NCBI GenBank assembly: GCA_014379075.1
Contig: JACMMN010000221.1
Coordinates: 1 to 7,971, forward strand
Length of the DNA: 7,971 bases
Source: Pyrinomonadaceae bacterium
GTDB taxonomy: Bacteria; Acidobacteriota; Blastocatellia; Pyrinomonadales; Pyrinomonadaceae
Direction: 5' to 3'
Part shown: positions 6,557 through 7,971 of the stretch, piece by piece
Layout: every line of letters begins with the position of its first letter
Position numbering within the stretch: the stretch's first letter is position 1
Notes under the pieces: model-generated
Seen by the model: only the letters and a program-made list of their open reading frames with translations
The model's database searches: none
What the model was told of the DNA's origin: nothing
Program-made: the position numbers and the translations under genes

Positions 6557-7489
6557 ATGCCGGGCGAATCGGAAACAATAAGAGATAAGCAGCCGATCGG
6601 GCTGTTTTTAAAACACATTCTGCGCAAGGTCTTTTTGGAAGACTGGCTGATGAAGCTGGTCGCGCTTGCGATCACGTTTGCTCTCTGGCTTGGGGTCACC
6701 GGCCTCAGCACGCCGACGACGACGCGGATGTCCGGCGTTCCGCTGACGCTGCGTTTTTCGAGCAATACGGAAGTTACCAATTCACCGGTTCAGGAAGTCG
6801 ATATCGTCATCAGCGGTGACCGGCGAAAGGTGGCACAGATAAACAAGAACGATCTGATCGTTTCGCTCGACCTGACAGATGTCGCCACCGGTGACCGCGT
6901 CATTCAGCTCACGCCGGAGAATGTCGCGGTTGCGCTGCCGACCGGTGTCAAGCTGGAAGAGATACAGCCTAATAAGATCGCCGTCCGGCTAGAGGCAGTC
7001 GATGAAAAGGACGTTGCCGTAAAGGCGGAAACCGAAGGTGAACTTCCTGACGGCTTTGAGCTTTACGGACAGACCGTACTCCCGCAAAAGGTGCGCGTCC
7101 GCGGCCCCGCGAGCTTTATTCGATCGCTCAATACCGTACCGACGGAGAAGATCTCCCTGACAGATCACGACACCGATTTCACGGTAAAACAAATTCCGAT
7201 CAGCGTTTCCAACCCAAAGACAACGCTGCTTGAAACCGTCGTCGACGTCAGCTTCAGGATCGGCGAAAAACGCATCGAGCGTATATTTCTTGTGCCTGTG
7301 AAAGATCAGCCGGGTAAGAAAGCGGCCGTCGTGCTGTTCGGCCCAAAATCGCTTTTTGACGGGGTAAAGGCCGAGGACATTCAGATCGAAATGATTAAAA
7401 ATGATGCGGGAACCGAAACGCCGCGCGTCGTTTTGCCGGCCCGGCTTCAAAACAAGGTCGAGATCAGGCAGCCGAAGATAGGTCCTTAG
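6557..7489 (+). CDS. cdaR: YbbR-repeat protein CdaR, membrane-anchored regulator of CdaA
   Basis: From the ATG at 6557 the protein has 310 residues: a short basic cytoplasmic tail, one membrane helix (about 31-49, in DWLMKLVALAITFALWLGV) and three YbbR repeats outside (about 57-138, 142-226 and a divergent 230-305). Repeat 1 shows the usual VDIVISGDRRKVAQI then SLDLTDVATGD pattern. CdaR proteins bind CdaA at the membrane and modulate c-di-AMP synthesis. A longer frame could begin at TTG 6527, but its first residues would be encoded by the right arm of the palindrome, so I prefer 6557; neither start has a clear Shine-Dalgarno site. The gene lies 80 bases after cdaA and is probably co-transcribed. 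glmM, which often follows in other phyla, is not next: a minus-strand gene overlaps the cdaR stop. Confidence 0.9.
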   Translation: MPGESETIRDKQPIGLFLKHILRKVFLEDWLMKLVALAITFALWLGVTGLSTPTTTRMSGVPLTLRFSSNTEVTNSPVQEVDIVISGDRRKVAQINKNDLIVSLDLTDVATGDRVIQLTPENVAVALPTGVKLEEIQPNKIAVRLEAVDEKDVAVKAETEGELPDGFELYGQTVLPQKVRVRGPASFIRSLNTVPTEKISLTDHDTDFTVKQIPISVSNPKTTLLETVVDVSFRIGEKRIERIFLVPVKDQPGKKAAVVLFGPKSLFDGVKAEDIQIEMIKNDAGTETPRVVLPARLQNKVEIRQPKIGP

Positions 7490-7971
7490 TAAAGAGTAAA
7501 ATTATATTCGATGATCTTGACAACTGAAACCGGTTTGCCGTCTTTCATTTGTGGTTCGAAGCTGAGTTGCCTCGCTGCAATTATTGCCTGTTCGTCCAAG
7601 CCATAACCTATTCCATTGAGTTTGAGAAAATGCTGGACCTTGCCATTGACTCCGAATAATACAGCCAGTTTAACCGTTCCCTGAGCACGTGCTTGCCTCG
7701 CATTATCTGTGTATAATGCCGGCTGTTTGCGAAGGATTTTCAATGGTGTCACGCCGGGGTCAGGAGCCGGGGCAACACCAGGCAAACTAGAGCGGTCCTT
7801 GCTGTAAAAATCGTAAAATGCCCTCATACCTTCCAGTTTCTCTTCAAGTAATTTCAGACTCGAACCGGTCGAATTTTTGACGCCATTTTCCAGCACATCC
7901 ACGGATTGTTTTAGAAGGCCTATCTCTTCTTTTACGCCCTTGCCATCGGCGACACGCCTTCCGAGTTGGGC
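7486..7971 (-). CDS. TonB C-terminal-domain protein, C-terminal part
   Basis: The frame is open from the window edge (7971) to the TAA at 7486-7488, giving 161 residues without a visible start; the GTG at 7902 is probably internal. Residues about 82-161 match the TonB C-terminal domain: PLKILRKQPALYTDNARQA, then QGTVKLAVLF, then GYGLDEQAIIAARQLSFEP, ending in the strand VKIIEYNFTLY. The preceding 65 residues look helical and charged, followed by a short Pro-rich linker (PGVAPAPDPG) instead of the long Pro-rich spacer of classic TonB. In TonB this domain contacts outer-membrane receptors to pass on energy from ExbBD; stand-alone relatives have other or unknown roles. No membrane helix is visible in this part. 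Its stop codon overlaps that of convergent cdaR. Confidence 0.85.
   Translation of the reverse strand, partial: AQLGRRVADGKGVKEEIGLLKQSVDVLENGVKNSTGSSLKLLEEKLEGMRAFYDFYSKDRSSLPGVAPAPDPGVTPLKILRKQPALYTDNARQARAQGTVKLAVLFGVNGKVQHFLKLNGIGYGLDEQAIIAARQLSFEPQMKDGKPVSVVKIIEYNFTLY

Noticed and set aside
6989..7450. A 153-residue minus-strand open frame opposite cdaR
   Set aside because: It is again in exact antisense register with a well-supported gene, with no domain of its own.

Overview
The window looks like a chromosomal stretch from a Gram-negative, free-living bacterium of moderate G+C content. A TonB C-terminal domain implies an outer membrane, and it sits beside a diadenylate cyclase (c-di-AMP synthase), so phyla such as Acidobacteriota, Bacteroidota or Cyanobacteria are possible. 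The wording of the TonB domain and the gene style remind me most of Acidobacteriota (Blastocatellia/Pyrinomonas-like). That is an inference from memory, not a database result. I see no tRNA, rRNA, CRISPR, transposase or phage gene.

Layout, left to right. (1) Bases 1-540, plus strand: the C-terminal part of an osmoprotectant (glycine-betaine type) ABC transporter substrate-binding protein, cut by the window edge. (2) Bases 590-4037, minus strand: a probable two-gene unit. A 977-residue membrane-bound hybrid sensor histidine kinase (sensor, three PAS, HisKA, HATPase, receiver) is followed 49 bases later by a small secreted SnoaL/DUF4440-type NTF2-fold protein. (3) Bases 4038-4387: a 350-base divergent intergenic region with candidate minus-strand promoters and two inverted repeats. 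(4) Bases 4388-7489, plus strand: a site-2-protease-family membrane metalloprotease with a C-terminal CBS pair, then cdaA (diadenylate cyclase), then its usual partner cdaR/ybbR. (5) Bases 7486-7971, minus strand: the C-terminal part of a TonB-domain protein. It converges on cdaR so tightly that the two stop codons overlap.

How the parts may work together. CdaA makes c-di-AMP at the membrane, and the YbbR-repeat protein CdaR is its known membrane-anchored regulator. In other bacteria c-di-AMP controls potassium and osmolyte uptake, sometimes by binding CBS domains. The CBS-bearing protease just upstream and the betaine-type binding protein at the left edge therefore fit an osmotic or envelope theme, but nothing in the sequence proves such a link. 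The best structural signal not explained by genes is a 75-base imperfect palindrome that begins on the cdaA stop codon and ends just before the likely cdaR start. It has two competing inner pairings. I found no clearly new biological system; the genes belong to recognisable families.
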